Source: Vibrio sp. CAU 1672 (lineage in GTDB: Bacteria; Pseudomonadota; Gammaproteobacteria; Enterobacterales; Vibrionaceae). Taken from it: a stretch of DNA of 64,000 nt. Within the stretch, counting starts at the first letter, position 1. Every line of letters begins with the position of its first letter. A program made the translations under genes and the position numbers. The notes below the pieces were generated by a model that worked only from the letters and a program-made list of their open reading frames with translations, did no database searches and was not told the origin of the DNA. The DNA is taken from the NCBI RefSeq assembly GCF_029223195.1, contig NZ_JARHUF010000003.1, positions 186,001 through 250,000 on the forward strand. Reading direction: 5' to 3'. Of this stretch, positions 27,137-36,203 are shown in pieces.

Positions 27137-28342
27137 ATGGAACGAATCTTCATCGTAGCTGCCAAACGCACCCCGATTGGCAGCTTCAACGGCTCACTGG
27201 CCTCATTATCCGGGGTCGAACTCGGCGTGCACGCAATCAAAGCCGCACTCGAACAGGTAGACATCGCCCCAGAGCAAATCGACGAAGTGATCGCCGGCAA
27301 TGTCCTCACCGGCGGCACTGGCATGGGCCCGGGGCGCCAGGCGGCGATCAAAGCCGGCATTCCTGAGTCCGTACCGGCTTACACCCTCAACATGATTTGC
27401 GGCAGTGGCATGAAAGCCATCATGGATGGCGCGAGCCATATCCGCGCCGGGGATGCTGAACTGGTGCTGGCGTGCGGCATGGAGAGCATGTCCAACGCCC
27501 CTTACATTTCATCCGGCCAGATCCGCCGCGGCTACCGCATGGGCCACCAGACCATCGAAGACAGCATCATCAAAGACGGCCTGACCGATGCCTTCCACAA
27601 CTACCACATGGGGGTAACGGCAGAAAACATCGCCAAACAGTTCCAGATCAGCCGTGAGGAGCAAGATGCCTTTGCTCTGCAAAGTCAGCGCAAAGCGGTC
27701 AACGCCATCGAAAACGGGCACTTTGACAACGAAATAGCGCCTATCACCATTGTCGAACGTAAGCGCCAGTTTGAAGTCAGACACGACGAATTTCCTAAAT
27801 CAGACTGCAGCTTTGAAGGGCTACAGAAACTGCGTCCGGCCTTTGATAAAGAAGGCAGCGTGACAGCCGGTAATGCGTCCGGGATCAACGACGGCGCTTC
27901 GGCGATATTACTTGCATCAGAAAGCGCACTGCTGCGCCACGATCTGACCCCGCTTGCAGAGCTGATCGAGTACGGGCAAGGCGCTATTGCACCGGAAGTA
28001 ATGGGACTGGGACCGGTCTCTGCCATCGCCAACACCCTGGCCAAAGCAGACATGGCGCTGACCGACATTGACCTGTTTGAGCTTAACGAAGCGTTCGCCG
28101 CCCAGGCACTTGGGGTTGCGCGCTCACTGAGCGAGCAGCATAACATCGACGAAGCCTGGCTGCTTGAGCGCAGTAACTTATGTGGTGGGGCCATCGCCCT
28201 GGGCCACCCGATTGGTGCTTCCGGTAACCGCATCGTCACCACCCTGGTCCATCAGCTACACCGTACCCGCAGTGACTACGGCCTGGCCTCGCTCTGCATT
28301 GGTGGTGGTATGGGTACCGCGCTGATCCTGAAACGTTGTTGA
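27137..28342 (+). CDS. atoB: Acetyl-CoA C-acetyltransferase
   Basis: A 401-residue thiolase. The active-site cysteine is in TLNMICGSGMKAI (about residue 90). The late motifs are ELNEAFAAQALGV, GHPIGASGNRIV (His) and CIGGGMGTALI (second Cys). It condenses or cleaves acetoacetyl-CoA. CGGAG lies just before the ATG at 27137; the 35-codon upstream extension lacks a ribosome-binding site and was rejected. It begins an operon with the two CoA-transferase subunits 14 bases downstream, so acetoacetate or short-chain acid use is likely. No regulator of the AtoC type is nearby. Confidence 0.93.
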   Translation: MERIFIVAAKRTPIGSFNGSLASLSGVELGVHAIKAALEQVDIAPEQIDEVIAGNVLTGGTGMGPGRQAAIKAGIPESVPAYTLNMICGSGMKAIMDGASHIRAGDAELVLACGMESMSNAPYISSGQIRRGYRMGHQTIEDSIIKDGLTDAFHNYHMGVTAENIAKQFQISREEQDAFALQSQRKAVNAIENGHFDNEIAPITIVERKRQFEVRHDEFPKSDCSFEGLQKLRPAFDKEGSVTAGNASGINDGASAILLASESALLRHDLTPLAELIEYGQGAIAPEVMGLGPVSAIANTLAKADMALTDIDLFELNEAFAAQALGVARSLSEQHNIDEAWLLERSNLCGGAIALGHPIGASGNRIVTTLVHQLHRTRSDYGLASLCIGGGMGTALILKRC

Positions 28343-28355
28343 TAGGGGACAATCC

Positions 28356-29024
28356 ATGAAAACCAACACCATGAAAAAAGCGGCCACCGCCCAACAGCTT
28401 GAGAGCTTACTTCATGACGGCATGACCATCATGATCGGCGGGTTTATGGCAACCGGCGCACCGGAAAAACTGATCGATCTATTGATCCAAAAAGACATCA
28501 AAGACATTACCCTGATCAGCACCGATACCGGCTCACCGGGTAAAGGATCCAGCCGCTTGATCGCCGAAAAACGGGTCAAAAAGCTCTACGCTTCTCACAT
28601 CGGCACCAACCCGGAAACCGGTAAACAGATGAACGACGGCAGCCTTGAAGTGGAACTGGTCCCCCAAGGTACCCTTGCCGAGCGTATTCGCAGCGCCGGC
28701 GCCGGCTTAGGCGGGGTGCTGACCCCGACCGGGCTTGGCACCATTGTGGCAGAGAACAAGCGCGTGATTGACATCGATGGCAAACAGTACCTGCTTGAGA
28801 TGCCACTGAAAGCCGATCTGGCCTTGGTCCGCGGCTCAAAGGTCGACCGGCGTGGCAACGTTTTCTACAGCAAGACCACCCAGAATTTTAACCCGTTGAT
28901 GGCAACGGCCGCCGAGATCGTGGTGGTTGAACCCGAGCAAATTGTTGAACTGGGCGAGATCGAACCTGAAGCGGTACATACGCCAAGCCTGTACGTCGAT
29001 TACATCTTAGTGGAGGACAACTAA
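28356..29024 (+). CDS. atoD: 3-oxoacid CoA-transferase subunit A
   Basis: A 222-residue family I CoA-transferase alpha subunit. The N-terminal glycine-rich signature IMIGGFMATGAPEKLIDLL is present, as is RLIAEKRVKKLYASHIGTNP. It works with the next gene product to move CoA between acyl-CoA and acetoacetate or similar acids. The stop codon overlaps the start of the next gene (TAATG), so the subunits are coupled. atoD is used by analogy with E. coli; substrate range is unproven. Confidence 0.92.
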   Translation: MKTNTMKKAATAQQLESLLHDGMTIMIGGFMATGAPEKLIDLLIQKDIKDITLISTDTGSPGKGSSRLIAEKRVKKLYASHIGTNPETGKQMNDGSLEVELVPQGTLAERIRSAGAGLGGVLTPTGLGTIVAENKRVIDIDGKQYLLEMPLKADLALVRGSKVDRRGNVFYSKTTQNFNPLMATAAEIVVVEPEQIVELGEIEPEAVHTPSLYVDYILVEDN

Positions 29025-29698
29025 TGGCTGTTCAATTAGAAAAAGAGGTCATCCGCCGCCGTATCGCCTGGCGTGTGGCACAAGAGATGAAAGATGGTGA
29101 TATCGTCAATCTGGGCATTGGCCTGCCGACCCTGGTCGCCAATGAAGTAGATAAGGATGTCGAGCTGCTGCTGCAGGCCGAAAACGGGTTGCTGGGTATC
29201 GACAAGCTGGCGTCAGAAGCTGAAAGTGATGCGGATCTGGTGAACGCCGGCGGACAACACATTACCGCGATTGCCGGAGCCTGTTACTTCAGCAGCGCCG
29301 ATTCTTTTGCCATCATTCGTGGCGGGCACGTCGATTCGACAGTACTCGGCGCGCTGCAGGTGGATGAGCACGGAAACCTCGCTAACTGGATCATTCCGGG
29401 CAAAATGGTACCGGGCATGGGCGGCGCGATGGATCTGGTCGTCGGGGCGAAAAAAGTCATCGTCGCCATGGAACACACGGTGAAAGGTAAAGCCAAGCTG
29501 CTCAAGCACTGCACTTTACCCTTAACCGCAGTCGGTCAGGTCGACCTGATCGTCACCGAAATGGGTGTATTTGAAATCAGCGAGCAGGGCATGGTGTTGA
29601 CCGAGCTGGCACCCGAGTTCTCGGTGGATGAGGTTCAGGCCGCCACCGAAGCGACTCTGGTGATTTCACCCGACCTGATCACCATGCCAACCCCATAG
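29024..29698 (+). CDS. atoA: 3-oxoacid CoA-transferase subunit B
   Basis: A 224-residue beta subunit. The catalytic glutamate lies in LLQAENGLLGID (about residue 50), and VNLGIGLPTLVANEV and PGMGGAMDLVVGAKKVIVAM are family hallmarks. It overlaps atoD by one base. It ends the thiolase/CoA-transferase operon before a good terminator. Confidence 0.93.
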   Translation: MAVQLEKEVIRRRIAWRVAQEMKDGDIVNLGIGLPTLVANEVDKDVELLLQAENGLLGIDKLASEAESDADLVNAGGQHITAIAGACYFSSADSFAIIRGGHVDSTVLGALQVDEHGNLANWIIPGKMVPGMGGAMDLVVGAKKVIVAMEHTVKGKAKLLKHCTLPLTAVGQVDLIVTEMGVFEISEQGMVLTELAPEFSVDEVQAATEATLVISPDLITMPTP

Positions 29699-29719
29699 CC
29701 ATCGGCATGCCAGTCTTAC

Positions 29720-29749
29720 TAAGCCACCTCTGATTAAGGTGGCTTTTTT
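29720..29749 (+). terminator. Terminator after atoA
   Basis: AAGCCACCT, seven-base loop, AGGTGGCTTTTTT: stem of nine with a T-run. Confidence 0.92.
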
Positions 29750-30018
29750 ACTTCCGCCAATCGGCGATGAACTTTCTCGCGCGGGTGGCAGGCAACCCTC
29801 CAGCCACACCCGCTGTATTATCCTGCTACCGCGTTGTAAATAGCGCCCTCTGCCCGCTCCGTTGGCATCGGCCAAATGTCGCCAACCAGTTGGCATCGGG
29901 AGCAAGGCCGGGCAAACCAGAGTGAATGGCAACCATATCGTTCCGCATTCCAGGTCTATGTCTAAGTCCAGCCCCAAGACCAAGCGTAAACATAAGCAGA
30001 ATCAGAGCGTCAAAAGCA
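29750..30018. other. Gene-free spacer between convergent atoA and pdxY
   Basis: No convincing gene. An 11-base direct repeat GTTGGCATCGG occurs at 29861-29871 and 29889-29899, and GTGGC...GCCAC may fold near 29785. A short lysine-rich frame (from about 29957) runs through the pdxY terminator and is not supported. Confidence 0.5.
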
Positions 30019-30049
30019 AAAAAGGGAGCGACTCAGCCGCTCCCTTCTT
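30019..30049 (-). terminator. Terminator after pdxY
   Basis: On the minus strand GGGAGCGGCTGAGTCGCTCCC is followed by TTTTTT. It lies 20 bases after the pdxY stop. Confidence 0.9.
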
Positions 30050-30067
30050 AAGAATTCATTCGGTGAA

Positions 30068-30940
30068 CTAACACGCTTCTGCCAGTGCCACCTCTTGCAG
30101 TGGAAAATGGCGGCTTGGCTCAACAAACTCCTGCTGGGCTGCAATGGTTTGTAACTCCCACTCACCCGCATGGTAAGTGTCGTGTAATACGCCGTAGCAC
30201 GCATCATGGCAATGCTGAAACGCTTGTTGCGGGCTCCAGCCTTTAAGTAAGCCTGCGGTAAAAACAGCCGAAATTAAATCTCCGACGCCCACCGGTGCTT
30301 TGGCGAACTCAAACTGAGGACGCTTAGCCAGGAACACGCCGCTTTGCGTTGCCAGTAACATATTAAAACTGCTGTCAGACAAACAGTACAGGTGTTTAAC
30401 CAACACCACTTTCGGCCCTTTTGCCAGTGCGCGCTGACAGGCGGTGATGGCCTCATCCAGCGTACGGATCTCCATCTCGGCAAACTGGCTCAGCTCAAAC
30501 TGATTCGGGACGATCACGTCCGCCATTGGCATTAATCGGGTTAGCAGGTGCTCGGCAATACCCGGAGCCACGATACAACCTTTGTCAGGCGCGCCCATCA
30601 CCGGGTCACACACATAGATCGCGTCCGGATTGGCTTGTTTTACCTTGCTGACGGTCTCAGCCACTGCCAGACACTGCTCGGCACTACCCTGGTAACCGGT
30701 CAGTACCGCCTGACATTGCTCCAATGCGCCAATATTATCCAGGCCACGCACCAGTTCAGTAATGTCTCCGGCGGTAAACGCGCGTCCAGTCCAGCCTTGT
30801 TGATATTGAGTGTGGTTAGAGAACTGAACCGTATGGATCGGCCATACTTCAAAACCCATGCGTTGCATCGGGAAGACCGCACTGCTGTTTCCCGCATGAC
30901 CAAAAGAGACGTGTGACTGTATAGAAAGAATGCCTTGCAT
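30068..30940 (-). CDS. pdxY: Pyridoxal kinase PdxY
   Basis: A 290-residue ribokinase-like enzyme, close to the 287 residues of E. coli PdxY. The start [20 protein letters not shown] is diagnostic. The middle has [14 protein letters not shown] [15 protein letters not shown] and YVCDPVMG (about 115). The anion-hole/catalytic motif is in [16 protein letters not shown] (about 222). It salvages pyridoxal to PLP. AGAGG precedes the ATG at 30940; a longer frame upstream lacks such a site. Notably PLP is the cofactor of both MalP and SpeF encoded in this window. Confidence 0.92.
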   Translation of the reverse strand: MQGILSIQSHVSFGHAGNSSAVFPMQRMGFEVWPIHTVQFSNHTQYQQGWTGRAFTAGDITELVRGLDNIGALEQCQAVLTGYQGSAEQCLAVAETVSKVKQANPDAIYVCDPVMGAPDKGCIVAPGIAEHLLTRLMPMADVIVPNQFELSQFAEMEIRTLDEAITACQRALAKGPKVVLVKHLYCLSDSSFNMLLATQSGVFLAKRPQFEFAKAPVGVGDLISAVFTAGLLKGWSPQQAFQHCHDACYGVLHDTYHAGEWELQTIAAQQEFVEPSRHFPLQEVALAEAC

Positions 30941-31049
30941 CGTACCTAACCTCTTATTGTTGTTATTTGTCATGTAAAAATGGTCACCGATAGCGATCGG
31001 CATGTGTTTGTACCTTTTGCTCAACACCAATCGCCATGCCGATAGCAAC

Positions 31050-31226
31050 TCACACCTGAGGATCCTGACGTGGGTTATTTTTTAATACCATTTTTTTTAT
31101 TTCCATTTTGTCTTTATTGAGCGCAATTTCGAGTGTATCGCCCTCTCGTATCCCAAGCTCGTTGAGGATCACGCTAGGTATGACGACTACCGTATCGTCA
31201 CCGACTTTCACAGATTGACTAATCAT
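31050..31226 (-). CDS. AbrB/MazE-family small DNA-binding protein
   Basis: A 58-residue protein, essentially one swapped-hairpin AbrB domain: [20 protein letters not shown] followed by [23 protein letters not shown] lies nine bases before the ATG at 31226. Such proteins are usually antitoxins (MazE type) or small regulators. No toxin gene overlaps or follows: pdxY starts 110 bases downstream and the potE terminator is upstream. It may be an orphan antitoxin or a stand-alone regulator. Confidence 0.8.
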   Translation of the reverse strand: MISQSVKVGDDTVVVIPSVILNELGIREGDTLEIALNKDKMEIKKMVLKNNPRQDPQV

Positions 31227-31285
31227 CTTTCGGCCTCCAAATGTGTTACACAGGAATGTCATGTGATGGTCTTACGCTGGTACCA

Positions 31286-31327
31286 ATAAAAAAACGAGCC
31301 TTCCACACCACACTTGGGAAGGCTCGC
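31286..31327 (-). terminator. Terminator after potE
   Basis: Minus strand CGAGCCTTCCC, loop, GGAAGGCTCG then seven Ts. It ends the speF-potE operon. Confidence 0.92.
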
Positions 31328-31340
31328 GGAGATAAGTTTA

Positions 31341-32651
31341 TTAGTTAGTGAGAGGTTCGTGTTTCGACGCAATCAAACCATATGCACTCCAACCAAGGAA
31401 GGTTACGATTGAGCCCCACATCATTGCATCATAGCCCGAACCGTACAGAGCGTAGAAGCTGTAAACAGAGCCAACTAACGCGATCATATTGGTTGTCTTC
31501 ATTTCACGCTCAGGAACCTTAGCCACTTGTTGCATAATGAAGATGGCACCCATACATAGAATGTAAGGAACAACGTTCGTTACTACCGCCAGGTTAACCA
31601 ACGCTTCAAACTGCTCGTTCAGTGTTGGAGAAATAGTCATTAGCGACAGTACTGATTGGATGATAGTAATCGCAACCATGCCTTTAATTGGCGTGCCGCG
31701 TTTATCCACAGCAGAGAACAGTTTAGGGAAGAAGCCCGCATCAGAAGAAGATTTAAATACTGATGCAATAGTGAACTGCCAACCCAGCAGAGAACCAGCA
31801 CATGCCAGAACAGCCATACCAGCAACCGCTTTACCAGCTGCAGAGCCAAGCATTACAGACCATACTGTTGAGAATGGTGCCGTTGAAGCCGCTAGGTCTG
31901 CGTTTGCAACAATACCAGAACAGATGTTAGTTGATACGATGTAAACTACAGCTGCGATTAGCGTACCACCCAATACTGCGATTGGTACGTTCTTCTCTGG
32001 GTTTTCAACCGCTTCAGAGTTAGCACACGCTGATTCAAGGCCAAGGAACGCCCATAGAGTCATTGCAATAGATGCACTTACTGCTTCACCAAATGGCAGG
32101 CTGTGCGGGTTCCATGCTTCGATGTACATAGTTGGGCTGAACCAGAACCAGCCAACGATACCTAGTGAACATACCGGCAGGATAACGCCCCATACAGTGA
32201 ATGTACCGATCTGACCTGTGATTTTAGCACCACCAAAGTTTGCAAAGGTACAAATCCAAAGGATGGCAATGGTGTACAAACAGGTTTCAACCGGAGACAA
32301 GGTTACTTCAAAGAACGCTGAGCCGTAACCCACACAAGTGATAGCGATAGCGATGTTAGCGATCAGCAGCGACAGACCGTAAGTCCAGCCAGCCATAAAC
32401 GCACCCGATTTACCAAACGCGTAAGAAGCATAACCGTTCATACCGCCGTCACGTTTACTGAAGCGACCACATTTTGCAAATACATAAGCCAGTGCTAACG
32501 AACCCGCTGCCGTGATCAGCCAGGACAACACAGAAATCGTGCCGACTTGCGCCAGTTTACTTGGCAACATGATGATGCCCGAACCGGCCATGTTGATGAA
32601 TGTTAGGATGGTGAGCTGCACCACCGACATCTTTTTAGTTTCAGTACTCAT
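31341..32651 (-). CDS. potE: Putrescine:ornithine antiporter PotE
   Basis: A 436-residue APC-superfamily antiporter with 12 predicted helices. The N-terminus KKMSVVQLTILTFINMAGSG is nearly the E. coli PotE sequence. WAFLGLESACANSEAVENPE (about residue 205) and GSLLGWQFTIASVFKSSSDA (about 290) are diagnostic of PotE rather than CadB. It exchanges ornithine for putrescine, giving acid resistance with SpeF. It lies 64 bases downstream of speF in the same transcript. Confidence 0.95.
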   Translation of the reverse strand: MSTETKKMSVVQLTILTFINMAGSGIIMLPSKLAQVGTISVLSWLITAAGSLALAYVFAKCGRFSKRDGGMNGYASYAFGKSGAFMAGWTYGLSLLIANIAIAITCVGYGSAFFEVTLSPVETCLYTIAILWICTFANFGGAKITGQIGTFTVWGVILPVCSLGIVGWFWFSPTMYIEAWNPHSLPFGEAVSASIAMTLWAFLGLESACANSEAVENPEKNVPIAVLGGTLIAAVVYIVSTNICSGIVANADLAASTAPFSTVWSVMLGSAAGKAVAGMAVLACAGSLLGWQFTIASVFKSSSDAGFFPKLFSAVDKRGTPIKGMVAITIIQSVLSLMTISPTLNEQFEALVNLAVVTNVVPYILCMGAIFIMQQVAKVPEREMKTTNMIALVGSVYSFYALYGSGYDAMMWGSIVTFLGWSAYGLIASKHEPLTN

Positions 32652-32715
32652 AAATTATTCTCCACGAATAAACGGTTCGCACCAGAGCCCTGAGGCTCGG
32701 TGCGAACGGGGTAGA

Positions 32716-34896
32716 TTAATCTTTTAGAACGTAACAGTGCGCGGTAGTGCGACCATTTACATCTTCTAGGTATACACCCTGAATTTCAGGGGCAAAGCCT
32801 GGGAAGCGGTTGATACCTTCTTCAAGTGACAGGAAGTAATCCACTACCTGTTGAGTCCAAACCTCACCAGGGATCACACACAGAATGCCTGGAGGGTAAG
32901 GTAGTGCACCTTCAGAGGCTACGCGACCGCTGGCTTCTTTAAGTGAAACGTAGTCACACTCACCACGGAAGTATTTACGGGTTGCCACATTTGGTTTGTG
33001 AACCATTGGTGGGAAGTACTCGCTGCGGAACATCGCTTTTTGTAGCTGTTTCACGTTCAGCTCTTTGTACATGTCATGCATTTCCTGACATAGCTGACGG
33101 ATGGTGTAACCGCGGTAACGCTCGATGTTGGCTTCGTAAACGCGTGGTAGCACGATACTTAGTGGCGCATCATCACGGATGAATTTCTCGAAGCGGTTGA
33201 TCTGTGCCACCAGGTGACGGATTTTACCCATGTCTTCTGCTGGTGTTAGCAGGAACAGGATAGAGTTCAGGTCACACTTCTCAGGAATGATGCCGTTTTC
33301 ACGCAGGAAGTTCGCCAACAAGGTAGCTGGGATACCAAAGTCTGCATAACCGCCGTCTTCCGCGATACCTGCTGTTGTTAGCAGTAATTTACATGGGTCA
33401 ACGAAGTACTGGCCTTCACCGTAACCTTCAAATTTGTGCCAGTTTGCGTTTGGCTCAAACATGAAGAATTCTTTGTTAGACGCGATTTCGTCAGTGTCGT
33501 AGCTGCCCCATGGCTTGCCGTTGATTTCAGCAGGTACGAACGGACGGATCAGCTCACAGCTCTTAAGGATTTCTTTACGCGCTTCGATACCAGTCTTGAC
33601 AGCATCACGCCATAGACGCAGACCAGCTTCGCCGTCGTGGATCTTCGCGTTCACATCCAGCGCAGAGAACAGCGCATAGAATGGTGACGTTGATGCGTGC
33701 ATCATAAACGCGTTGTTGAAGCGTTTGTGGTTACAGTAGCGATCCTGACCTTTGATGTGCGCGTCTTTCTTGTGGATTTGCGATGTTTGAGAGAAACCAG
33801 CCTGCTGTTTGTGTACAGACTGAGTCACGATCACACCCGCATCTTCTGGTTTCAGGTCCAGCAATAGCGGTGAACAGTCTTTCATCATCGGGATGAACTG
33901 CTCGTAACCTACCCACGCAGAGTCGAACAGGATGTAGTCACATAGGTGGCCAATCTTGTCCATTACGTAACGAGCGTTGTAAATAGTACCGTCGTAAGTA
34001 CCAAGCTGGATGATCGCCAGGCGGAATGGGCGCTCATCACGAGCACGCTCTGGATTTACTTTAGCGATTTGAGCACGGATGTACTCTTCATCGAAACAGT
34101 GTTCGTCCATACCACCGATAAAGCCCCAAGGGTTACGTGCAGTCTCCAGGTAAACTGGCGTACCGCCCGCTTGAATTAGTGCACCTTGGTGGTTCGATTT
34201 GTGGTTGTTACGGTCAAACAGAACCAGGTCACCTTCCGTTACCAACGCGTTACAAACTACTTTGTTTGAAGCCGAAGTACCGTTTAGTACGAAGTAAGTT
34301 TTGTCTGCGTTGAAAACTTTTGCAGCGTGTGTCTGAGCCTGATGCGCAGAACCTTCGTGGATCAGCAGGTCACCTAAGTCTACGTCAGCGTTACATAAGT
34401 CACTACGGAACAGGTTTTCACCGAAGAAATCGTAGAACTGTTTACCGGCAGGGTGTTTCTTGAAGAACTGACCACCTTGGTGTCCAGGACAGTCAAACGC
34501 CGAGTTACCCATTTCAACGTAGTTAGTCAACTGTTTGAAGAAAGGAGGAAGCAGACGGCTCTCGTACTTGGCAACCGCTTCGTTGATTTGACGGCAGTAG
34601 TACTCGATAGATTGTCTTTCAAGATCAATCACACCAGTCAACCATACATAATCTTCTGCAGAAACTGGGTTCTCGTCGATAACTAGGAATACAGGAATGC
34701 CATAGCCAGTTTCTGAAATTTCTTTATGCAGGCCAGCTTTAATATCTTCAGAGGTAATAATAGCTGCACCAACATCGGTTAACTCGACATGTTCTAAAGG
34801 TTGTAGAGTTCTATTGTAGGTTTCATCCAAAGATTCAGACAATAAGCTGAAATCTTCTGGCATGTAATTACTAACACCAATTACTAAACGTTTCAT
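32716..34896 (-). CDS. speF: Inducible ornithine decarboxylase SpeF
   Basis: A 726-residue group III PLP decarboxylase, near the 732 of E. coli SpeF. The N-terminal response-regulator-like wing domain (1-105) precedes the catalytic core with NSAFDCPGHQGGQFFKKHPA, VLNGTSASNKVV, FDSAWVGYEQF and the PLP-lysine segment SVHKQQAGFSQTSQIHKKD (lysine about residue 358). Ornithine becomes putrescine plus CO2, consuming a proton. Followed by potE, forming the classic acid- and ornithine-induced operon. A candidate arrest-peptide leader lies in the long 5' region. Confidence 0.96.
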   Translation of the reverse strand: MKRLVIGVSNYMPEDFSLLSESLDETYNRTLQPLEHVELTDVGAAIITSEDIKAGLHKEISETGYGIPVFLVIDENPVSAEDYVWLTGVIDLERQSIEYYCRQINEAVAKYESRLLPPFFKQLTNYVEMGNSAFDCPGHQGGQFFKKHPAGKQFYDFFGENLFRSDLCNADVDLGDLLIHEGSAHQAQTHAAKVFNADKTYFVLNGTSASNKVVCNALVTEGDLVLFDRNNHKSNHQGALIQAGGTPVYLETARNPWGFIGGMDEHCFDEEYIRAQIAKVNPERARDERPFRLAIIQLGTYDGTIYNARYVMDKIGHLCDYILFDSAWVGYEQFIPMMKDCSPLLLDLKPEDAGVIVTQSVHKQQAGFSQTSQIHKKDAHIKGQDRYCNHKRFNNAFMMHASTSPFYALFSALDVNAKIHDGEAGLRLWRDAVKTGIEARKEILKSCELIRPFVPAEINGKPWGSYDTDEIASNKEFFMFEPNANWHKFEGYGEGQYFVDPCKLLLTTAGIAEDGGYADFGIPATLLANFLRENGIIPEKCDLNSILFLLTPAEDMGKIRHLVAQINRFEKFIRDDAPLSIVLPRVYEANIERYRGYTIRQLCQEMHDMYKELNVKQLQKAMFRSEYFPPMVHKPNVATRKYFRGECDYVSLKEASGRVASEGALPYPPGILCVIPGEVWTQQVVDYFLSLEEGINRFPGFAPEIQGVYLEDVNGRTTAHCYVLKD

Positions 34897-34960
34897 TTTG
34901 TATATCTCATATTTATTCTATCAAAGCGACAGGAATAGATATTACAAATTAAATTTGAAT

Positions 34961-34999
34961 TTAGAATTGAAATGATAAATTTCGTGACTTCATTTTCAT
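34961..34999 (-). CDS. Candidate SpeFL-like leader peptide of speF
   Basis: A 12-codon frame encoding MKMKSRNLSFQF ends 64 bases before speF. It aligns with the functional C-terminal part of the E. coli SpeFL leader (MKFAHRNSFDFHF), sharing MK, RN, SF and the final F. In E. coli, ornithine captured by nascent SpeFL stalls the ribosome and relieves Rho termination before speF. The Shine-Dalgarno site here is weak, and the start codon lies inside a GTGACTT/AAGTCAC stem (34984-35012). The same frame upstream holds a second mini-ORF ending in TGA just before the hairpin. Short and not tested, hence moderate confidence. Confidence 0.6.
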   Translation of the reverse strand: MKMKSRNLSFQF

Positions 35000-35012
35000 A
35001 TTTAAAAGTCAC
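34984..35012 (-). other. Hairpin enclosing the speF leader-peptide start
   Basis: GTGACTT at 34984-34990 and AAGTCAC at 35006-35012 form a seven-base perfect stem. Its loop contains the first ATG of the leader peptide, so folding could control leader translation. Confidence 0.5.
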
Positions 35013-35249
35013 ATCTTAACCAAATTAAATTTCGCGATCTTCATCACTTTCACTTTATGGAACTAATGATATTACGTTCGTATATCATTTAAACAAATGA
35101 ATATAATTATGTGATCCAGACAACCATTAATAAAAAACAAATAGTTATAAAATATTTTTTTGTGATTTTCATCACTCTATATTATTTGTATTTAATTTAT
35201 TACCATTACAAGCAAAGTTCAGAATTAACATTTAAAGAACAAAAAAAAC

Positions 35250-35283
35250 AAAAAGCCACCAGCATTTCTGCTGATGGCTTTTT
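35250..35283. terminator. Terminator after the HTH/zinc-ribbon gene
   Basis: AAAAAGCCACCAGC, loop, GCTGATGGCTTTTT with one wobble; A and T runs on both sides. It ends the minus-strand gene at 35310 and separates it from the speF leader. A plus-strand AT-rich frame (35111-35317) runs through it and is not a gene. Confidence 0.9.
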
Positions 35284-35309
35284 ACTTTTCAAACAAATAA
35301 ACCTTAACT

Positions 35310-35756
35310 CTAACTAAATAGATAACTATCCAGCCTGACGCCGTTATTTGCCCATTGCTGATAGCGCTTTACTGCTACACCAGAAGAGTACATGGTGTGC
35401 TTGCAATCCAGACATTCAACAAAGTACAAACCACTCATACCTGCCATCACATGTAACTTCCTGCTGTCACAGCGCTTACACGATAACCGCTTCACTTTTG
35501 AGTTAACGTCTACGCGACGGGCAAAATTCAACGTATCGTGTGAACAAAGCGCTGCAATAGCACTGTCACGAAAAGGGTGTGAACTCAATAAATGGTTAAT
35601 CGCATAATCGTACACCGGGGGGATGGTAGATTTGCCACTTTCTATATTGGTTATTTTTGCAACTGACACACCCAGTAAAGAGGCAAATTCTACTTTACTG
35701 TACTCTAGTATAAACCTTGAAGAGATAAACTTATCTGCACTAACTATTCTCAACAT
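35310..35756 (-). CDS. HTH protein with C-terminal zinc ribbon, function unknown
   Basis: A 148-residue protein I cannot name. The N-terminal half looks like an XRE-type helix-turn-helix (KVEFASLLGVSVAKITNIES, about residues 22-45). The C-terminal half has a CxxC...CxxC zinc ribbon (CKRCDSRKLH at about 92 and VECLDCKH at about 114). The combination suggests a DNA-binding regulator whose ribbon senses metal or binds protein or nucleic acid. It stands alone between a terminator and a long spacer, upstream of speF on the same strand. The ATG start at 35756 is preferred over a TTG two codons earlier. Confidence 0.7.
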   Translation of the reverse strand: MLRIVSADKFISSRFILEYSKVEFASLLGVSVAKITNIESGKSTIPPVYDYAINHLLSSHPFRDSAIAALCSHDTLNFARRVDVNSKVKRLSCKRCDSRKLHVMAGMSGLYFVECLDCKHTMYSSGVAVKRYQQWANNGVRLDSYLFS

Positions 35757-36203
35757 ACACAAATCTCATATTGCAAGAAAACAGAAGTGGGTAAACCACT
35801 TATCTGTTCCTGTTGAAAGATGTAATAAAAAAGTTACTTCCGTCTTATTATATACGCATTGAACACGCTATTATTTTTCGGTAGTAATACTGCGCTCATT
35901 AGGGAAATAAATCAATACGTAATAATTAATACTAAAAACTAAAAGTTATCTTTCAGTATACAAAAAGTAATGGCAGGCATTAGTTAATCTAATTAATATT
36001 TGTGCGGGCTAATCAAATTCAAGATCATTAGAGCAATTATCATTCAAAAACAAGTTTTTCCTGAATTTAGCCAATTTTTGTCAATAAGGGTTTTCCCTCT
36101 GACCAGAAAATAAAGATGGCTTTCGAGAAACTGGTACCAAATTCTGTTGAAGATGCCAAATGGCTCACTCACCGGAAAAAATTCACAGCGAGTGAGCAAA
36201 ACA
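35757..36203. other. AT-rich spacer with no gene
   Basis: About 447 bases with no convincing coding region. An inverted repeat GCTCACTC (36163-36170) / GAGTGAGC (36190-36197) follows the Sel1-repeat gene and may be its 3' end, although the U-tract is missing. The rest is AT-rich and could hold the promoter of the HTH gene. Confidence 0.5.

Noticed and set aside
29862..30071. 69-codon lysine-rich frame between atoA and pdxY
   Set aside because: It reads through the pdxY terminator into pdxY antisense and has no good start site.
31341..34896. Lysine decarboxylase/CadB system
   Set aside because: The antiporter N-terminus and the decarboxylase sequence match PotE and SpeF more closely, and no cadC lies upstream.
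35111..35317. 68-codon frame with a hydrophobic start
   Set aside because: It lies in very AT-rich DNA, lacks a ribosome-binding site and reads through a strong terminator, so it is a chance frame.
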